From an uncultured Bacillota bacterium (GTDB lineage: Bacteria; Bacillota; Clostridia; Peptostreptococcales; Anaerovoracaceae): DNA of 5,343 bases. The notes beneath the pieces were generated by a model. The model was not told the origin of the DNA. It was given only the letters and a program-made list of their open reading frames with translations, and did not search any database. The stretch covers positions 1 through 5,343 of the forward strand of contig CAMNJK010000124.1 of NCBI GenBank assembly GCA_946541435.1, read 5' to 3'. Of the stretch, positions 4,151 to 5,343 are shown piece after piece. Both the position numbers and the translations under genes were made by a program. Each line of letters starts with the position of its first letter. The stretch's first letter is position 1.

Positions 4151-5343
4151 CTACTTGTTCAGATACTCATCGATGCTGGTGGCTGCTGTTTTTCCTGCGC
4201 CCATGGCCAGGATAACGGTAGCCGCGCCTGTGACCGCGTCACCGCCGGCGTATACGCCTTCCCGGTTGGTGGCTGCGCCGTCATCGGTGCCGATGCCGCC
4301 GCGGCTGTTGGCTTCCAGATTCTCTGTGGTATCCAGGATCAGGGTGTTCAGTCTTGTACCGATGGACATGATGACTTCATCTACATCCAGGATGTAGTTG
4401 GAGCCTTTGATCTCCACAGGACGACGTCTGCCGGATGCATCCGGCTCGCCCAGTTCCATCTTGACGACTTCGATGCCGGTAACGTGGCCCGCTTCGTCGC
4501 CGATGATCTGAACCGGGTTCCTCAGCAGCTGGAAGTCTACGCCTTCTTCGATGGCGTGGTGGATCTCCTCACGTCTTGCGGGGATCTCCTCCATGCTCCG
4601 GCGATAAACGATGTAGACCTTCTCAGCCCCCATTCTCATGGCGCATCTTGCCGCGTCCATGGCAACGTTGCCGCCGCCCACGACAGCGATCCTCTTTCCC
4701 TTGGGAACCGGTGTGTCGTAGTCATCCAGATAACCCTTCATCAGGTTGATTCTGGTGAGGTACTCGTTTGCAGAGCAGACACCCAGCAGGTTTTCGCCCG
4801 GGATGTTCATGAAGGACGGAAGTCCTGCGCCGGTGCCGACGAAGACTGCGTCGAATCCTTCTTCATCCAGAAGCTCATCCACGGTCTCAGCTCTGCCGAT
4901 GATGGCGTTGCTGATGAATTCAACACCGCGGTCTTCCAGTTTCTTGACCTCAGCCGCAACGATGTCCTTGGGCAGACGGAATTCCGGAATGCCGTAGGCC
5001 AGTACGCCGCCGGGCTTGTGCAGGGATTCATATACAGTGACTGCATATCCCTTGGCGGAGAGGTCTCCCGCGCAGGTCAGGCCTGCAGGGCCGGCGCCGA
5101 CGACAGCGACACGCTTGCCGTTTGACGGAGCAACGGATGCTGCCTCATCATATCCGAAGACCTCACGGAGCTCTTCTTCATGCTCTGCGTGCCAGTCAGC
5201 GACGAATCTCTCCAGACGGCCGATGGAGACCGGCTCACCCTGGATGCCTCTGACACAGACGCCTTCGCACTGGTTTTCCTGGGGGCATACTCTGCCGCAG
5301 ATCCGCGGCAGCGCGCTGTCCTCAGAGATGATCTGATATGCTG
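4151..5343 (-). CDS. gltA: GltA/NfnB-type NADPH-dependent iron-sulfur flavoprotein (glutamate synthase small-subunit family), N-terminus missing
   Basis: The last 396 residues are present; the frame is open to the window edge, and about 65-70 residues are missing against a usual length near 465. Counting from the first complete codon (base 5341), CGRVCPQENQCEGVC (15-29) carries four cysteines for a [4Fe-4S] cluster. The other cysteine group typical of the family would be in the missing part. A first FAD/NAD-type fold has GAGPAG (82-87), then KPGGVLAYGIPEFRLPK. GGGNVA (222-227) with a following VYIVYRR marks the NADPH-binding insert. A C-terminal AGGDAVTGA (365-373) is the second FAD contact. 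Family members pass electrons from NADPH to glutamate synthase, or, as NfnB with NfnA, couple NADH, NADPH and ferredoxin by flavin bifurcation. The sequence resembles the homotetrameric GltA/NfnB group more than E. coli GltD. Any partner gene would lie upstream, outside the window, because a terminator follows directly. Confidence 0.93.
   Translation of the reverse strand, partial: AYQIISEDSALPRICGRVCPQENQCEGVCVRGIQGEPVSIGRLERFVADWHAEHEEELREVFGYDEAASVAPSNGKRVAVVGAGPAGLTCAGDLSAKGYAVTVYESLHKPGGVLAYGIPEFRLPKDIVAAEVKKLEDRGVEFISNAIIGRAETVDELLDEEGFDAVFVGTGAGLPSFMNIPGENLLGVCSANEYLTRINLMKGYLDDYDTPVPKGKRIAVVGGGNVAMDAARCAMRMGAEKVYIVYRRSMEEIPARREEIHHAIEEGVDFQLLRNPVQIIGDEAGHVTGIEVVKMELGEPDASGRRRPVEIKGSNYILDVDEVIMSIGTRLNTLILDTTENLEANSRGGIGTDDGAATNREGVYAGGDAVTGAATVILAMGAGKTAATSIDEYLNK

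Noticed and set aside
4151..4882. Start of the GltA/NfnB-type protein at the GTG at 4882
   Set aside because: The same frame continues upstream to the window edge and encodes the iron-sulfur cysteines and the first FAD-binding motif, so 4882 is an internal valine codon.
4484..5125. Plus-strand open frame of 213 codons opposite the GltA/NfnB-type gene
   Set aside because: It lies wholly antisense to a well-supported flavoprotein gene and has no own start signals or recognisable motifs.

Overview
The window looks like chromosomal DNA from an anaerobic member of the Bacillota (Firmicutes), most likely a Clostridia. This is inferred from the strong AGGAGG-type ribosome binding sites, the short intergenic regions with rho-independent terminators, the clostridial-style homotetrameric GltA/NfnB flavoprotein, and the codon use of a moderately GC-rich genome. 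I saw no mobile element, CRISPR array, tRNA, rRNA or phage gene. No species assignment is possible by eye.

Layout, left to right. (1) 1-489, minus strand: the N-terminal 163 residues of a saccharopine-dehydrogenase-like oxidoreductase, cut by the window edge. (2) 490-697: a candidate promoter for that gene and the strong terminator of the next. (3) 698-2005, minus: a complete 435-residue paralogue of the first enzyme. (4) 2006-2220: a divergent control region. (5) 2221-3387, plus: an AraC-family regulator of 388 residues with an unusual ~110-residue tail after its DNA-binding domain. (6) 3407-4012, minus: a small cytosolic papain-like (C39-like) cysteine peptidase family protein that converges on the regulator gene. 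(7) 4013-4150: its leader and a long two-way hairpin terminator. (8) 4151-5343, minus: a GltA/NfnB-type NADPH-binding iron-sulfur flavoprotein lacking its N-terminus.

How the parts may work together (inference). The AraC-type regulator and the 435-residue dehydrogenase are divergently transcribed from a shared 215-bp region, a common arrangement for a local activator and its target. The two dehydrogenases are tandem paralogues, about half identical over their first 100 residues by hand alignment, yet separated by a terminator and a fresh promoter. They therefore look like separately controlled enzymes for related substrates, probably amino-acid adducts of the saccharopine, opine or carboxy-polyamine kind. 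The GltA/NfnB gene has its own terminator and appears to be an independent unit concerned with glutamate or NADPH/ferredoxin balance. The peptidase-like gene is an orphan of unknown role.

The most notable points are the paired dehydrogenases with a 22-residue insertion in one, the tailed AraC regulator with a triplicated 9-bp repeat, and the papain-like protein whose third catalytic position looks non-standard. Nothing in the window amounts to a clearly new multi-gene system.
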